A DNA stretch of 64,000 nt from Aaosphaeria pasadenensis (lineage: Eukaryota > Ascomycota > Dothideomycetes > Pleosporales), in the NCBI GenBank assembly GCA_022813625.1, contig JAKLMB010000001.1:682001-746000 (forward strand), read 5' to 3'. A program made the position numbers and the translations under genes. Positions 11,083 to 22,800 of this stretch are shown here, piece by piece. Every line of letters begins with the position of its first letter. Position 1 is the first letter of the stretch. Under the pieces are notes generated by a model. That model searched no databases and was not told where the DNA came from. It saw only the letters and a list, made by a program, of their open reading frames with translations.

Positions 11083-11898
11083 TCATGAAACAAATTCGTC
11101 TTCGACAAACACGCCCCAGAAGGTCACCTCTTGGTTCTCGCGGCCGCGCAGAGCTCCGCCATAGACGTCTGCGCACATCTCGATGGGTATTTCGAGCTTC
11201 AGACATCCATTTCCGACGAATGTGAACAAGAGCCAAGAGTCGTAATCTGGGAATGAACCACCGTCGGCCGGCTTTCTGCTCAGAATGCCCCGATTCCGCA
11301 GTGACGGAACTGCGGGCATCTGGAAAGAATGATATGGCAGCGTTTCGGTGGAGTCGGCAATGAAAAACGAGGAATTGAGGGCCATCTCAACAGCGGTACA
11401 ATCGATCTCCTCGAGTTCGTCGATGCTGGGCACAGAAGCCGAGTAGAACCGCAAGGTCCCGAAGCGCAAGTCGGTCGGCTGACCCAGCATATCGAAAAGC
11501 TCGGTCGAGTAGAGGCGGAAGTGGCCCTTGTGGATGTTCTCAAGACTCGAATCCGGGTCTGGTCCGGTGGTGTCCACCGCTCCCGAGCGGAGGTCTTCTT
11601 CGGCAGACTTTGCGAGGGATTCGGCGGCATCCAGGGAGGTGCGCAGCTGTTTCCGCGAGTAGGAAGTGTTTATCTCTGCATATGCCAGTTGTTGTGCCGC
11701 ATGCCGGACCTGATCCCTCCGTCGGCGTCTCTGGTCCTGTGACTGGTCGGATTCGAGGTCTTCCAGGGAGCGAAGTAAACCTGTTTCGTAGCCCTTTGCG
11801 AGCTCTTTGAATTCGCGCATCACCCGGGTCAAGGGCAGGGGGAGGGTTTGGTCAGGTTTTGCATCGTGGGGACTGGGTTCGCTCTTCAGGGCAGCCAT
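11083..11898 (-). CDS. 271-aa protein of unknown function with GNGxL C-terminal motif
   Basis: Intronless frame from ATG 11898 to the stop at 11083. The N-terminal third is a basic, Arg/Gln-rich helix (LLRSLEDLESDQSQDQ, then a run of five Arg). The middle contains HFRLYSTELFDMLGQPTDLR. The last 50 residues read WLLFTFVGNGCLKLEIPIEM and end with EVTFWGVFVEDEF. No known domain is recognised. The final segment closely resembles the C-terminus of the 661-aa protein at 28859-30844 (FLGNGYLQMRVDLN ... YMEFLGVHE), so the two probably share a fungal-specific beta-rich domain. The very long empty region upstream may contain an extended promoter. Confidence 0.72.
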   Translation of the reverse strand: MAALKSEPSPHDAKPDQTLPLPLTRVMREFKELAKGYETGLLRSLEDLESDQSQDQRRRRRDQVRHAAQQLAYAEINTSYSRKQLRTSLDAAESLAKSAEEDLRSGAVDTTGPDPDSSLENIHKGHFRLYSTELFDMLGQPTDLRFGTLRFYSASVPSIDELEEIDCTAVEMALNSSFFIADSTETLPYHSFQMPAVPSLRNRGILSRKPADGGSFPDYDSWLLFTFVGNGCLKLEIPIEMCADVYGGALRGRENQEVTFWGVFVEDEFVS

Positions 11899-12810
11899 TG
11901 AGGGCCGCGGTGGCCGGCGGCTCGTATGCAGGGTGTGGGAGAGGTCGAGGACGAGGGAGGAGGCGCAGATGAGGTCGAGAGTACGGTTGCGAGGTTCGTA
12001 AGGGGTAATTTATAGAAGAAATATGCCGGACAATGGTCGTTGGTCGGCAGAAGAAGAGGGAGAAAGAAGAGGAGGAGTTATTGTTGGTGGTGGTGGTGGT
12101 AGTGGTGGTGCGGCGCGCGTTGGGGCTCGCTCGGCAGCTTTGCAGGGCTCGCGGGGAACTGGAAGCAAGGGGTCGATTGCGTCGTGTGTGTCGTGCGTTG
12201 TAGATCGGCCGTTGAAGACTCGCGATGAAGGACGAGGGAAAGCACAATGGACACGAAGGGGCGCCTCACATCTGATATAAGGGGGTAATAAGTATGCGAG
12301 GGATAGTAAGGAGGTTTTATGGAAGTAAAAAAAAGAGGATTGCAGGAGACGGCGGTCGGCAGACGGAGAATTGGTGGGACGGCGAATGGTGGATGGTGTG
12401 TGGTGTGTGGTGTATGGTTAGTAGGACACAGGTCGCTGGGACATGGGACTGGGTCTACAGCCAGAGTGGAGGGACGTGGAGCTTTTGCATTTGAATGTCG
12501 GGCGCTTCGCCAAGTGTGGCGGGTGTACGGAGTAAGGAGAAGAAGAGGAGGAGGAAGAAAAAAGATGTTGTAATGACAAGGCGGTGGACGAGAAGAGTCG
12601 AGGAAAGACGAGGCGATGTAGTAGCGGCGGGTAACAGAGAGATTGTACGGACCGACGAAACAGAGCAGATGGGATGGGATGGGAGGAGAGGAGAGGAGAA
12701 GAGAAGCAACAGACAGGAACAGTACAACGCCGACAAGTCAGTATGTTGCCTCTAGGGGTATGGTACGAGGTATTGGATTGTAGGGGTTAAGTTAGTGGAT
12801 GGTGGGCGTG

Positions 12811-12830
12811 ATATTATTATTATTATTATT
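12811..12830. repeat. ATT trinucleotide microsatellite
   Basis: Six or more uninterrupted ATT units between a G-rich segment and GCGGTGG. Confidence 0.9.
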
Positions 12831-14530
12831 GCGGTGGTTCCAAGTGGGCGGAAGATGCAAAAGCGATGCAGATGCAGGTTGAGACGAAGGTGTGTGTGAG
12901 TGTGTGCACGTGTTAATGGTTGCTATGTTAAGGAAGGTAGCTACGTATGTACGTAGTAGTAAGTAATAGGTAAGGCCCTAAGGGTACGGAGTAGATAGGG
13001 CAGGCCAGGGCAGGGGAAATACTGTGTACTGTGTAGAGTAAGGGAATTGGGGCATGGGGGGGTGATGGGATGGGATGAGGGCATGAGGGCATGAGGGCAT
13101 GGGTAGGAAGAGTGGAGGAGGAACATGTTGGTGTTGTAACTACACAGATACCTAGGTACACTCTGGGTACACACTACACACTACACACTACACGGAAGGG
13201 AGGTACTAGGTGGTATACTAATGTGTAACTACATCGCAACTACTGGAGAACTGGTAGGGAAGAAACAGGCAAAGAGATGTGAAGGGAAAAGGCAAACGGT
13301 TCTTTCCTCTTTCCTCTTTGCTCTTTCCTCGAATCGTCAATCCCTGCCTGCCCTTCCTGCTCTGTCTCTGTCTCTGTTTCTGTTTCTGTTTCTTCCTCCC
13401 TCTTCCCCCCACCTTACAAGCCTAGGTACCTCCCCCCAGGTACCTGAGCTATTACAACCATTACGACAATGATTATCTCCATCCACCCCATGTATGAGGG
13501 CTTATATCAATCTACCTATCTACTGTGTCAATTCTGACAAGCCCTATAATCCTCCACATACCATGCAGACAGTAGGTACAGACTGCAGCAGAGTGACTAC
13601 CTAGCCTAGGTATGTTGAGTGGTAGGTGCCCATTGTATACATGAGCACCCTAGTCATCGGCCTCACGCTTTCCAGTTCCCCGGCCAATCGCCTTCTCACT
13701 GGACCCACGCACGGGCGAGACGCCTTTGCTGCATCAACCCACTCATTCACTCTCTACTAACTATCCACCTTCGACTATTCACTACTCCTACTTCGTATAT
13801 GCCACGAGTAATAGCTGGAGATATTATTACAATAACCATGATAATTATAACAATACTCTTAGGCACTGCAGACAGAAACATACGCAGACGACCCGACTAT
13901 GACCAATACTCCTGCTATCCTCTACCTACGAGTACACAGTAGATCCTCCATACACATACGGAATACTCCGTACGCACATTACCATTGCATTGCTCTTCTC
14001 AACTCTGACCTGTTTTGAATTTCGTGCGCCACTCGATCTCTCCTGCATTCATCCATTCATTCATCATTCATCCACACGTTCCGTTCTCGCTTCTCTCTGT
14101 TCCATGCCCATCCCATCCTATCATGCTGGCTAGCTCCTTCGACACATCATCTTGTCTTGCCTTGTCTTGTCTTGCCCTCTTCACCCCCGCCTCGACTATT
14201 ACTCTTCCCCCCCATCCCCCTTCCCCCATGCCCCATGCCCCATGTCTCTCCTGCTATAAGCAATCGCATCTTATGTACGTCTGTCTCTCGTCACCCCCCT
14301 TCATCTCATCCTCCTGAACGGTTAAACACCATGGCCGTGGGATTTCCTTTTTGCCTGTGTTGCCGTCATCGCCGCCGTCGCCGCCGAACACACCTCCCAA
14401 GATACGAACCATTGCTGGGCCCCCCAATGGGACTGGTCCTCTGGAGCCACTGGTGCACGAACCGCCGGTATAGGTGCAGGTGCGCAGGTGCACAGGTGCA
14501 CAGGTGTGTGCAGCACAGTTACTTGCACTG

Positions 14531-14560
14531 GCTTGCTTGCTTGCTTGCTTGCTTGCTTGC
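14531..14560. repeat. GCTT tetranucleotide microsatellite
   Basis: About 7.5 perfect copies of GCTT. The reverse-complement type unit (GCAA) recurs 2 kb downstream at 16541-16560. Confidence 0.92.
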
Positions 14561-16261
14561 CTGCTGCTGGCTTGCTGGCTACCAGGCTACCGACACTGCA
14601 ACTATTCCCACTTGTTGGGATGGCCGGCCGCGCGAACCGCCCCCTCCAACTACCAGTTTCCCCCTCCCTCCCTCTGCTTGGGGCGTCTCCTGGGTCGAAC
14701 AGATGATTCTCCAGGGACCGACTCTTTTCGAAGCCGTAGTTCCTCCGGGGCGGCAACAGCAAACACCATGTCAGAGATGATAGGTAATAACAATCAGGTA
14801 TCATGTATCATGGTATCGTGTATCAGGGTATCAGGTATCAGGTAACGAGTGGCAAGCCGCTATTTTCTCCAACAAAGCCTCTCCTCCGTGCGCCATACCA
14901 CGGCACTCCACACCATACCGCACCACACCGGTAAGCTTGATGAACAACCACGCCTCGAGCTCTCTACCTGGCTCAGGCTCAGGACCTTTCGAGTATCTAT
15001 TAGCATCAAGTTATGATTATGATTATAATTTGACGGCATTGCACGGAGTAAGTTTGCTTGGAAAGCCATGGACATGGCCATGCCCATACGCGCCGCGCCC
15101 TTCTCCGCAGGAGCCTTACTGTGTAGCCTACGGTCTGTGCTGTGTAGCTAACAGCGTAGCTGCAGGTGGCAGACCCCCCTACCCAGGCTGTCGGGTCCAA
15201 AACACGCATCATCCAGCATCCAGCACGCCCCCCCTTCGTTAGGTACTTGGACTTGGTTAGGCGGGAATGAAGATGAAGATGCACAAATCCATTTCTCCCG
15301 ACCCGTTTACAATCATCACGCTCACGTTCTGTCGGTGAGTGGATACAACTCATTCAACTTACACTATTCACCACTCATTCTATTCTCTATTCCGTGAAGA
15401 GATGCCTGTGGGTGGACATGCTACGTTGGCTGGCTGATTACTCGTAGGTAGGAAAGTGGGAGGAGGTAGGTTCGGCGTACGGAGTACTGGACGAACGAAC
15501 TAACTACTGATGAACATTATTGCTCCTGTTCTACAGTGTATACCCTGCAGTCTTTCTGTATAATGATACCCCATCGGGACGAATGTACGCACGTCGCACC
15601 CCATGGATCGATCGAGATGTCGACTTCTATGTCCATCACCTCCAGACCTGAGTTCACCCATACTTGTACTCTGTGCTCAGTCCCGGCACGCCGATCGTCT
15701 TGTCTACACGGCCCGAACATACACATACACCTCCCACTCGGCCACCCCGTCCCCCTACGAGATGCCGAATCTGAATCAGCGCAGGTCCTCCCCATTCGTT
15801 GCTCTGCATGAAGCCCATGATGCCCATGATGCCCGTTATCCCCATTATGCCCACGATGCCCACGAATCCCCAAGCTATTTCTAATCTCTACACCGCCCCC
15901 ATCAGCATCCAACGCAGTCATTCTCTGTCACACGCGTCGTTAATATAAGGTTGGGGGGAATGTCGGTTATTGAACACATGGTCAAGTGAGATCGATTATC
16001 ACGGCAATGGGAATGGGCTGAGCCCACGACCAGACCAGACCAGGCAGGCCAACACGAACTCACGTCTGACAGACACTACATACCAAAGCACATACACTCC
16101 TCCGGGGCGCGTGAGATTAAGGTGACATGACGGACAGCCATGACAAAGGGATTACATGACCACAACCTTTCCGACAGTCTGGTTCACGGCCGACTTTACC
16201 CTGCCGTCGAATAGAATCGCAGGGCCGACGTCTATCGACCACGACTAGTCTTCGCTCGAGT

Positions 16262-16275
16262 GGGGGGGGGGGGGG
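16262..16275. repeat. Poly-G tract (14 G)
   Basis: Fourteen consecutive G on the plus strand, flanked by T and AAGCC. The exact length may be unreliable in sequencing. Confidence 0.85.
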
Positions 16276-16540
16276 AAGCCTGAAGGGGAAGGGGAGGGAA
16301 AGGAATAGAGAGAATCCTTCCTTTGCCTGAGGCTGCGTCTTACACTCTACAGTCCAGTCCAGCATCAACGAGGGTATCATCCGCCCATCCAGTAGTATTG
16401 CCTCCACGCATTCTTCTTCTTCTTTCCAACACCAACCCAGCACCCAGCCCAGCATCACCCAGCATCACCCAGCACCCTAATTCACCACGAATCCCCCGAT
16501 CCCACAGACCCAGACCGCATCAGCACCACCAGCACCACCA

Positions 16541-16560
16541 GCAAGCAAGCAAGCAAGCAA
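16541..16560. repeat. GCAA tetranucleotide microsatellite
   Basis: Five perfect copies of GCAA, preceded by imperfect AGCACC repeats (about 16520-16540). Confidence 0.9.
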
Positions 16561-16960
16561 ATCTGACAACCTCCCCACCAAACCAACGTACTATGACTTC
16601 ACAACCTCACCAACCCAACCGACCACACCCCGTGCCCCTTTGGTAAAAAAAATCCCTTCCCCCCTCTCCCTTCCCCATGGCCCTTCGATACATTGCACTC
16701 GTTCGTTCGGTCAGCACCGCAAACAACGCAAGATCTCCCTTACCCTCCCCTACCTTGCCCTACCCTATGTGCCTATCTTACACCGTAGACCCTTCAATAT
16801 CACATTGTAACACCCACCCTGCGTTAACCACTTCCATCCCACGATCTGCAAACCACCACCACCACCAGCATTACCTACAATACGCGTAGCATCAGCACAC
16901 ACCAGCACCGCCGGCGGTGGCGGGGCGGTGATCGTCGCAGAATTCCACCGACGCTGCTGG

Positions 16961-16983
16961 CTGGTCTGGTCTGGTCTGGTCTG
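16961..16983. repeat. CTGGT pentanucleotide microsatellite
   Basis: Four full CTGGT units plus CTG, continuing a CTGG-rich start at 16955. Confidence 0.9.
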
Positions 16984-18676
16984 ACACCGAAAACGACAGG
17001 GCTGGTCTGCGCTGGGCTGCGCTGGCAAAGCGTCCAGAATCACACCGTCGTGCCGTTGTTCTTGATTATTGTCCTCCTGGATGAGTTCGTTTGTCGTTTC
17101 GCGCGCCCGCGTTGCGAAAAACGATGGGTGGTTTTGCGCGGACGGACGTGGGTGGTAAAGTATGTAGATGGGTTTCAAGGCTGTTGGATGTTTTGGTAAG
17201 GTGGAGTACGGTGAACGTCGGCATCACAGCATGCATGCTATATGCACTTGGTATTCACGTACCTACCCATAAACGTAGTTAGACGAACTGTGTATCAAAC
17301 ATGCACTGCAACACACGACCTCTTCCCCGCGAAAGATGGCCATAGCATCCCGATAGACCACGTGGTTTGGCGAACCTGAGAATGCCCCATCGGGGTTGGT
17401 TTTCCTGTCTTTCCTGAGATGTTGAGGGAAGGATTCGTGGTTGTTAAGTAAGTAGTGGACACTATCGTTTACTGTGTATGTGTGCGTTTGAATGGCATTT
17501 TTGGTACCATGGCCGTGAGGCGTGGTGTGGTGAGGTGAGACGTAACTATCAAGCAACAATCGCAGAGCACATTCCCCCAGACGCCCGGCCCAGCAGAAAG
17601 CAGCAATTGCAGAATACCGGTCAGTCTTTTCTTTCACAATGTCCTTTGAGAACGACGTAGGGTAGGGTGTTACTGGAAGAACCTGAAGCGTAAGGTTAAG
17701 ATTGCTCTGCCTTTATTTGGTCTGTTGAGAATGTTTGACGGAGAATCGTATAGGTGCTTACTATCGAAGCACTCACGTTAATATAGAGGGGAAACCAATT
17801 GCGAACGACAGTATATCATGTAGTCATTATTTCAACTTATAGAGGGTTTACTATTGTTTAAAGTGTTTGCGTGGATGAAAGGGTGGGGTCACGTGTATGC
17901 TGCCCTACGCCGCTCGATCCGACTGAGATGGGATATTACATTGTTATGGCATGCGGGATATTTAAAGGGTATTTAACAGTTCTTGAGGGTCTTTTGATGT
18001 CTGTACATAGTTCTGGTGAATGTTAGATGTACTGTACCTGCAGCCAAGTCCTATCCACATCCCCGCAAATCAGACAAATAATTCCCGTCCATCTACCCAT
18101 ATTAACTCCGTCCCGATGGTATTTTCTTCAACACGTTCCAGAACACTCATTAAAAAACACTGTTCTCGAAGTGTCCCCACAACAATTGAAGTAGAGCTGT
18201 CTGCCTGCCGAACAGGGCCGAACGATATCGGCAATTGTTCACCTTTTGCCGCTTGGCGCGCGCCTTGTATATTGTGTTCAATCTGGAGAAAAGAGATGCA
18301 ATTGTAAGTGCCAATGCGGAACAATCATGACTGTTGTTTTCTATTCGGATTCGGTGTGTGAGCGGATGGGTTGCCTTTTCTTTTGTAATTGCACGCACCG
18401 CGATTCCTGGCCATTGGGGCTAAAGCTTGGGAAGTCTTTTGGGTTTTGTCAACTGCCGTGTCTTTTTGGTGTTGGGAGTGACTGAGTGCAATGCATGATG
18501 GGAACTATGTTGGAAAGAAAGGGGGGTATATAACCTGGGAAACGAAGGGTTATCGAGAGATGATAGCATGGAAATCCAGTGAGAGGACGGAGGTTAGTTT
18601 TTCGGATTTCGATTCAAGAGTATACGTCCGCAAATACATACCTTCAACGGCATTCTCAAGCAACCTTCTCGTCACA

Positions 18677-19696
18677 ATGCTGTCCAAACTCCTCACCCCC
18701 CTCCTCCTCACATCCTTCTCCCTCACTCCCGTCCACGCATCCCTCACCATCGCCGCGAACCTCGCCGTCATCGAATGGACGCCCATGAAAATCGCCCTCG
18801 AAGACTTCTACCCCCACCCCCCGAACATCACCATCATCAACGGCGGCGTCCCGAACCTCTTCTCCACCAACACCACCACCCTCACCGACCTCGCCTCCAA
18901 CGCCGAAACGCAAGCCCTCCGATCCTACCCCTCGCACCGCAACCTCCGCACCATCTACACCATCTCCGAAGTCGCCTACCGCCTCGTCTCCTCCTCCTCC
19001 CCCCTTACCCCGCCGCGCCTCGAGTCCCTCAAAGGCAAACGCATCGGCACCATCCCCGCCACCTCCGCCGGCTACTTCGTCGAAGCCCTCCTCGACAACG
19101 CAGGCGTCTCCCCGTCCTCCTACACCGTCGTCTCCGGCGCCCACTGTCTCGCGGCGCCCTGCGCTAACAACAGTCTCCCCGCGATGCTGGCGTCCGGCCG
19201 CGTCGACGCCGTGGGTCTGTGGGAACCTACCGTCGAGCTGGCGGCGCGGGCGCTCCGCGCGGCGAACAACGGCACTGGCGTGGTGTTTTTCCAGGACGAG
19301 GGGGTCTACAGGGAGATTTACAGTCTGTACAGCACGGCGGAGACGCTGGCGGATCCGGTGAAAAGGGGGGATGTTGTGAGGTTCGTGAGGGCGTTGGATA
19401 GGGCGGTCGGGGTGTTTGAGGGGGAGATGGAGAGGGTGGTTGGGAGGGCGGCGAGAGCGGTGGTGCCGGGGGTGGAGGAGGGGCTGTTGAGGGATGTTTG
19501 GGGGGTGCATGGGTGGAAGGGGGGGTTGCCGGCGGATTTGCTGGATGTGCTGGTTAGGGAGGATGCGTATGTTGCGAGGGTTGAGGGGAGGGAGAGGTTG
19601 ACGAGGAGGGAGTTGGAGGCGTTGGTGGATCGGAGTGTGTTGAGGGAGGTGAGGGGGGAGGATGGAGAGGAGGAGGAGGAGGAGGAGGAGAGGTGA
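18677..19696 (+). CDS. Secreted SsuA/THI5-like (Ca3427-like) substrate-binding-fold protein
   Basis: Chosen start is ATG 18677 because it opens a classic signal peptide (MLSKLLTPLLLTSFSLTPVHA). The frame is open back to 18491 but the extra N-terminus is not signal-like. The product has 339 aa. The mature part begins LTIAANLAVIEWTPMKIAL and carries SLKGKRIGTIPATSAGYFVE and GRVDAVGLWEPTVELAARAL. These are hallmarks of the periplasmic-binding-protein type 2 fold in NMT1/THI5/SsuA relatives and the fungal Ca3427-like group. The ligand is not known. Secretion or vacuolar/cell-surface location is likely. The C-terminus ends in a run of Glu encoded by GAG repeats. Codons are C-ending up to about 19250 and then abruptly G-rich. 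Confidence 0.78.
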   Translation: MLSKLLTPLLLTSFSLTPVHASLTIAANLAVIEWTPMKIALEDFYPHPPNITIINGGVPNLFSTNTTTLTDLASNAETQALRSYPSHRNLRTIYTISEVAYRLVSSSSPLTPPRLESLKGKRIGTIPATSAGYFVEALLDNAGVSPSSYTVVSGAHCLAAPCANNSLPAMLASGRVDAVGLWEPTVELAARALRAANNGTGVVFFQDEGVYREIYSLYSTAETLADPVKRGDVVRFVRALDRAVGVFEGEMERVVGRAARAVVPGVEEGLLRDVWGVHGWKGGLPADLLDVLVREDAYVARVEGRERLTRRELEALVDRSVLREVRGEDGEEEEEEEER

Positions 19697-20275
19697 GGCA
19701 GAGGTGAATGAGGGAGTTGGAGGGGCAATGGGATATGGGTTGGTGTTGATATTGTGTGTTTATAGTTGAAGATGATATATCACGTTTCCGATGTATGGTT
19801 TCCGAAACAGGGTCTAGTTCATCTTTTGGGCCTGTGATTGGCTGTGCTGATTCCGAGCCAGCGCTGACGTTCCGATGCGGGACACGAGTGGAGGTCAGAT
19901 AAGGCTACTCGACTGTGGGTATCCATTCCGTCATTGCTATCGCTTCAGATACACTTCATTGCTTGTTCGAAATCACTCTATTGCTGCGTTCAACTTTATA
20001 GAACCTCGATTGTCAAACCGAATTGCTGATTGTCACTCGTGTCGCCGGTAAGCCACATCTCAAAGTTCGCAAGCACGTCATTCCGCGGTCGGAAAAAAAA
20101 ACTTATGTGAGTCCAAAGGCTGACTCCACGGCCGCAGAGTGACTCAATCGCATCTCAGAAAAAAGTAATTCCACAACCAACAAATACAAGAACAAGTTCA
20201 GGCCTGAGGATTAGCCCGTAATTGACCAATTCAACTTCCAACATCATCAATTGATCTCAATTGGCACCATCCACC
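19697..20275. other. Intergenic spacer, promoter of the N-acetyltransferase gene
   Basis: Contains the 3' UTR of the preceding gene and the promoter of the acetyltransferase. A short A-run occurs near 20093-20101. No other feature seen. Confidence 0.45.
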
Positions 20276-21303
20276 ATGGCGTCCGTCTACACGCCCGAGC
20301 AAATCACCAGATTCCTGGAGTACATCGAGCTTCCTAAAAAGTACCATCCCTCCTCCAACCCCGTCCGCGATCTTGACTACCTCACTCAACTACATGTGCA
20401 CACCATCTCTAAAATCCCCTATGACAACCTCTCGCTGCACTATTCCCCCACCCATAAGATTAACATCGACCCGCTGCACTCGTACCAGAAGATCGTCGAG
20501 AATGCCCGCGGTCGAGGCGGGTACTGCATGGAGAACAGCCTCCTCTTCAACCACATCCTACGTGGTCTCGGATTCCAGGTCTACACCGCCGGCGTCAGGA
20601 TTCGTCTCAGGAAAGACGGCGTCCCGGATGGCGATTACATCGGCTGGTATCTATCCCCGTCCCTCCCCCCATGTGAACCCCCTTCCATACTAACTGTACG
20701 CGTAGGGTCCACCTCGTAAACATTGTCACCCTCCCGGACTCCACGCGCTGGATGCTAGACGTCGGTTTCGGCGGCGACGGCGCAACGCTCCCCGTGCCCC
20801 TCATCCCAGGCCAAATCCTCTCCAACATCGGCAGCCAGGAAATCCGTCTCGTTCGTGACCACATCCCGACGCAGACACACCGCACCGACGCGACCAAGCT
20901 CTGGATCTACCAGTACCGCAACTTCGCCTCCCAGCCCTGGAACTCCTTCTACGCGTTCCCGGAGACCGAGTTCATGGAAGCGGACTTCAAGGTCATGAAT
21001 TGGTACACAGGGTCCTCGCCGACGAGCTTCCAGACGTTCACGTGCATTTTGATTAAGTTTCTGCGGAGGGAGAGGGAGGATGGGAAGGGCCAGGAGGTGT
21101 ATGGGAAGAGGATGTTGGTTAATGGGACGGTGAAGGAGAATCTGGGGGGGAAGACGAAGGTGGTGAGGGAGTGTAGGACGGAGGGGGAGAGGATTGCGGC
21201 GCTGGAGGAGTGGTTTGGGATGAGGTTTACGGAGGAGGAGAGGGAGGGGATCAAGGGGCATGTCACGGAGTTGAAGGGGGCGCATGGGGAGGGGTTGGAG
21301 TGA
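20276..21303 (+). CDS. Arylamine N-acetyltransferase
   Basis: Two exons, 20276-20646 and 20706-21303, split by a 59-nt intron (GTATCT ... CTAACT ... TAG) through a Trp codon; 322 aa. The start ATG sits in a good context (CCACCATGG). The NAT catalytic triad is visible: Cys84 in RGRGGYCMENS, His126 in WVHLVNIV and Asp142 in MLDVGFGG. The family transfers acetyl or malonyl from CoA to aromatic amines and hydrazines. Ascomycete members detoxify compounds such as 2-aminophenol derived from plant benzoxazinoids. The acyl-CoA used cannot be told from sequence. Cytosolic. The last 80 codons (from about 21060) are G-rich while the first 250 are C-ending. The frame stays intact and the C-terminus is plausible. 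Confidence 0.93.
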
Positions 21304-21567
21304 TGGGTTTTATGGGGGATTCATTTGTATTTGGGGTGGCTATCTTTTTTTGGGTTTGTTTGGTTATTTTCTGATGGGTTGGTGCTGGACTGGTCTTCTG
21401 ACACAATCATTCTCTTCAAGGATGACCACTATCCAGTCTCGTGTTCAACGCAATGCCGGTTCCAAATCCAAGGACCCACAATGATCGAGTACAAGATCCT
21501 TTCTCGGGTCGTTGTCGTGTTACGCTGCAGTCTTTGGCTTTCAGCCAGCAGTGGTGGATGAGGACGA

Positions 21568-22800
21568 TCAAACTGATTCATACTCTTCGAACTCCATTCC
21601 CACCTCCATTCCCACCAGCACGTCCATGCCAGGCTCTTGCTCCATGCCAGGCTCTTCTTGCATATCAGGCTCGTCCTGAATATCAGGCTCTTCCTGCATA
21701 TTATAGTCTTCCATCTCCACTCCCACCAGCACGTCCATGCCAGGCTCTTGCTCCATGTTAGGCTCTTGCCCCATGTAAGGATCGTGCTGAGCCGGGAGGT
21801 TAGGTCCTGTGAACCTCACGTTGTGTTCTCTCATCGTTCTGTCTTCATACCAAGGAGCAATGACATTGACCTCCAAGGCGGCTCTTTCAGCATCTCGGAA
21901 GTTCGCCTGGCTCATGTACTCCGCCACGGCCTTCGCTGCCGCCGAGAGCATTGCTTGCTTGTGTCTCTTGAACTCGGCATTACTGAGCATGACCAATGCC
22001 TTCATGTCGACGCCTCTGGCGTCTGCCCGGTTCTGCATGGCCACCCTGAAAAGCACACTAGCCGTCATTCCTACTCGGTACGTGAGGCCGGATTCACCAA
22101 GGGTCTCGGCCATGGCGTGGCCGTATTGGTTCATCGTTCCGACTGGCAAGGAAGGTCCTACGTCTTTGACGAAGCTCTCCACGTATTTGTCCCACTCATG
22201 AGCGACCTCATAGATTCCGTACTGTGCTCCGGTCAAGTCAACGGCGAAGACTTTGCCAGTTGCCTCGGAGGTTAGACGCAGAATGATATGATCGGTACGG
22301 TTGAACAGAGCGTGTCCACCGAAGAGTGCGAAGAAGACCTCGCGAGGCCGGGGGATCTTGATCGAAACCTTCACTTCTTCGATCTCAAACTTGACTCCTG
22401 TGGCTTACATCAGACACAATCATACAGAGCAGAGACGTAAGAGCATACCTGAGACGAGTACCAGAAAGAATGACTCAAAGAAAGCAAGCGCCTCTTTATT
22501 TCCGTAGTATGCCAGAAGTCCTGCGTTTCCCGCGGGGTCTTCTTGCAGCAAGTGGCTCGGAAACGGGAAAAAGACACTAGTCTGGAGGGATTTCAAGGGA
22601 GCGCCGCGATGTACAGCGATGAAATGCTGCAGATAGTCGATCTTCGTGATGGGAATATCCCAGATCTCGGGTCGGAGCCGGAAGTGCGCATCTCTGGCGA
22701 AGTTGCCGGCGCGCTGGATGATCTTGAACTCGTCAACATTGTCAGCGCTGGCGCTGGAGACGACTGGTTCGCCAGTACCTGATTCTTGGGTGTCGGACAT
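21568..22800 (-). CDS. 393-aa protein of unknown function with acidic Met/Glu/Pro repeat tail
   Basis: Two exons: 22449-22800 and 21568-22397, intron 51 nt (GTATGC/CAG). The start is ATG 22800 (MSDTQESGTGEP). Residues 25-260 look globular (FARDAHFRLRPEIWDIPITK, VFFALFGGHALFNRTDHIIL, GTMNQYGHAMAETL), but I do not recognise the family. It may be fungal-specific. From about residue 325 the protein becomes an acidic repeat tail in which MEQEPGMDVLVG appears twice among shorter QEEPD/DEPD units. No signal peptide or membrane span. Neighbours give no clue: acetyltransferase convergent on one side, MFS carrier upstream on the other. Confidence 0.72.
21611..21757. repeat. In-frame 36-bp exact direct repeat in a coding region
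   Basis: The 36 bases at 21611-21646 recur exactly at 21722-21757, 111 bp (37 codons) away. They encode the duplicated MEQEPGMDVLVG segment of the 393-aa protein. Shorter GGCTCTTCCTG/GGCTCTTGC units fill the space between them. Confidence 0.92.

Larger units (their letters stand above)
11899..18676. other. 6.8-kb gene-free tract, microsatellite-rich, strong strand asymmetry
   Basis: No open frame here looks like a real exon. The plus strand is purine-rich (G/A) from about 12.0 to 13.2 kb and pyrimidine-rich (C/T) from about 13.3 to 14.7 kb. Many simple repeats are present: ATT near 12811, GAGGGCAT near 13077, GCTT near 14531, G14 at 16262, GCAA at 16541 and CTGGT at 16961. The 9-mer TACGGAGTA or its complement occurs at 12526, 12985, 13964 and 15478. 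CCTAGGTAC occurs at 13151 and 13421. A long 5' regulatory region, a non-coding RNA or degenerate repeat DNA are all possible. Confidence 0.5.

Noticed and set aside
14157..14780. Open frame of 207 codons in the 11.9-18.7 kb tract
   Set aside because: It is a Pro/Arg/Leu-rich translation of C-rich and GCTT-repeat DNA. Equally long frames overlap it on the other strand, there is no family motif, and splice partners are missing.
18656..19510. 284-codon minus-strand frame opposite the binding-protein gene
   Set aside because: It is a His/Pro then Gly/Asp/Val-rich antisense shadow caused by the skewed codon use of the real gene.
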